Under the pieces are notes generated by a model. The model saw nothing but the letters and a program-made list of their open reading frames with translations, did no database searches and was not told the DNA's origin. This document shows positions 6,335-6,751 of a DNA stretch of 6,751 nucleotides, piece by piece. The translations under genes were made by a program, and so were the position numbers. The DNA is from Betaproteobacteria bacterium (GTDB lineage: Bacteria > Pseudomonadota > Gammaproteobacteria > Burkholderiales > Methylophilaceae), in NCBI GenBank assembly GCA_009926035.1, contig RFPQ01000044.1:1-6751 (forward strand). Reading direction: 5' to 3'. Each line of letters opens with the position of its first letter. Within the stretch, counting starts at the first letter, position 1.

Positions 6335-6699
6335 AGCATAAGCGCGAGTAATACTTTGCGTTCTTCGTTTGCAAGAATGTTGTAGGTTCTGCATGCGGAT
6401 TGATTATTCATACATTCAACCGCCATATTTTTCTTTGAAAAATATTCCAAAATTTTTGGCTCAAGATGTTCCTGTGTATTTCCAGTGCCCAATAAAATAA
6501 TTTCAATATTTAAAGATTCAATAGCTTCAAAACTATTTTCTTTAATATCTTTAATGGTTTTAACTGGCCATTCTAGAAGGAGTTGATTAGGCGTTATGAT
6601 AAGACTTGTTTGATGGCGCTCTTGGTTGACTTCCACCCAGTTTAAATCATACCCTGTGATGAGATTTTTATTATCAGATTGAATTAAGTGAAATTTCAT
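6331..6699 (-). CDS. Mth938/DUF498 (NDUFAF3-like) family protein
   Basis: A 122-residue small single-domain protein of the Mth938-like family (Pfam DUF498/DUF598), whose eukaryotic relatives include NDUFAF3, a complex I assembly factor, and AAMDC. Typical family blocks are visible in order: NLITGY (12-17), SLIITP (32-37), EWPV (43-46), IILLGTG (67-73) and the C-terminal SACRTYNIL (101-109). There is no signal peptide or membrane segment, so it is probably cytoplasmic. The bacterial function is not established and the link to respiratory complex assembly is only by analogy. The start fits the family N terminus (MKFHL), but no Shine-Dalgarno is visible before the ATG at 6699. It is convergent with fabB, overlapping its stop by 4 bp, so it belongs to a separate transcription unit entering from the right of the window. 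Confidence 0.88.
   Translation of the reverse strand: MKFHLIQSDNKNLITGYDLNWVEVNQERHQTSLIITPNQLLLEWPVKTIKDIKENSFEAIESLNIEIILLGTGNTQEHLEPKILEYFSKKNMAVECMNNQSACRTYNILANEERKVLLALML
6425..6459. repeat. Two adjacent AT-rich dyads within the Mth938-family gene, downstream of fabB
   Basis: ATATTTTTC (6425-6433) and GAAAAATAT (6437-6445) are exact inverted repeats around TTT. Right after comes CCAAAA-T-TTTTGG (6447-6459), a second short dyad. They begin about 90 bases beyond the fabB stop, on the antisense side of the convergent gene. These are the only hairpin-like structures I see there and could help end or trim the fab transcript. AT-rich composition makes chance a real alternative. Confidence 0.4.
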
Positions 6700-6751
6700 A
6701 ACATCGTGTTTTTAAAGAAATAAATTGAATCAAAACCCTCTCATTTGTTGG
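6700..6751. other. Short upstream flank of the Mth938-family gene
   Basis: This is the upstream side of the minus-strand gene starting at 6699. I see no clear promoter or ribosome site. On the minus strand a short frame ending in TGA near 6731 could be the last codons of an upstream gene, but too little is present to identify it. Confidence 0.3.

Overview
The window is AT-rich bacterial DNA carrying eight complete genes and no RNA gene, transposon, CRISPR array or phage gene that I can see. The left two thirds, on the minus strand, is a compact run that I read as the accessory half of a methanol dehydrogenase cluster. Its order of transcription is mxaR (4401-3385), mxaS (3380-2520), mxaA (2520-1522), mxaC (1525-548) and mxaK (557-3), and the window ends where mxaL would be expected. 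The right third has the two-gene unsaturated fatty acid unit fabA-fabB on the plus strand (4562-6334). It converges on a small Mth938/DUF498-family gene on the minus strand (6699-6331).

The gene content points to a methylotrophic proteobacterium. The mxaRSACK order is typical of methylotrophs, and FabA/FabB with an NDUFAF3-like small protein fits the beta/gammaproteobacteria. AT-rich DNA, short spacers and overlapping genes would suit a streamlined member of the Methylophilales, but that placement is inference.

The five mxa genes look like one operon, with junctions of +4 bp (R/S), a 1-bp TAATG overlap (S/A), a 4-bp ATGA overlap (A/C) and a 10-bp overlap (C/K). From family knowledge, MxaR is a MoxR AAA+ ATPase, MxaS a DUF58/VWA-like partner, MxaC a membrane-anchored VWA protein, MxaA a periplasmic protein with one membrane anchor, and MxaK a membrane-anchored TPR-like protein. 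Together they mature periplasmic PQQ methanol dehydrogenase, including Ca2+ loading as shown genetically in Methylobacterium. The layout parallels the MoxR/DUF58/VWA/TPR (Bat-type) operons.

The structural genes mxaFJGI, which usually precede mxaR, are not there. A 160-bp divergent spacer (4402-4561) leads directly into fabA. That spacer holds a perfect 8-3-8 dyad (4441-4459) and several short AT-rich repeats. FabA and FabB carry intact catalytic residues and should supply unsaturated acyl chains for membrane lipid. I found no clearly undescribed system. The most interesting points are the detached accessory operon, the Asn in the MxaR Walker B motif, the dyad in the divergent promoter region, and a strong GC-rich hairpin at the end of mxaK.
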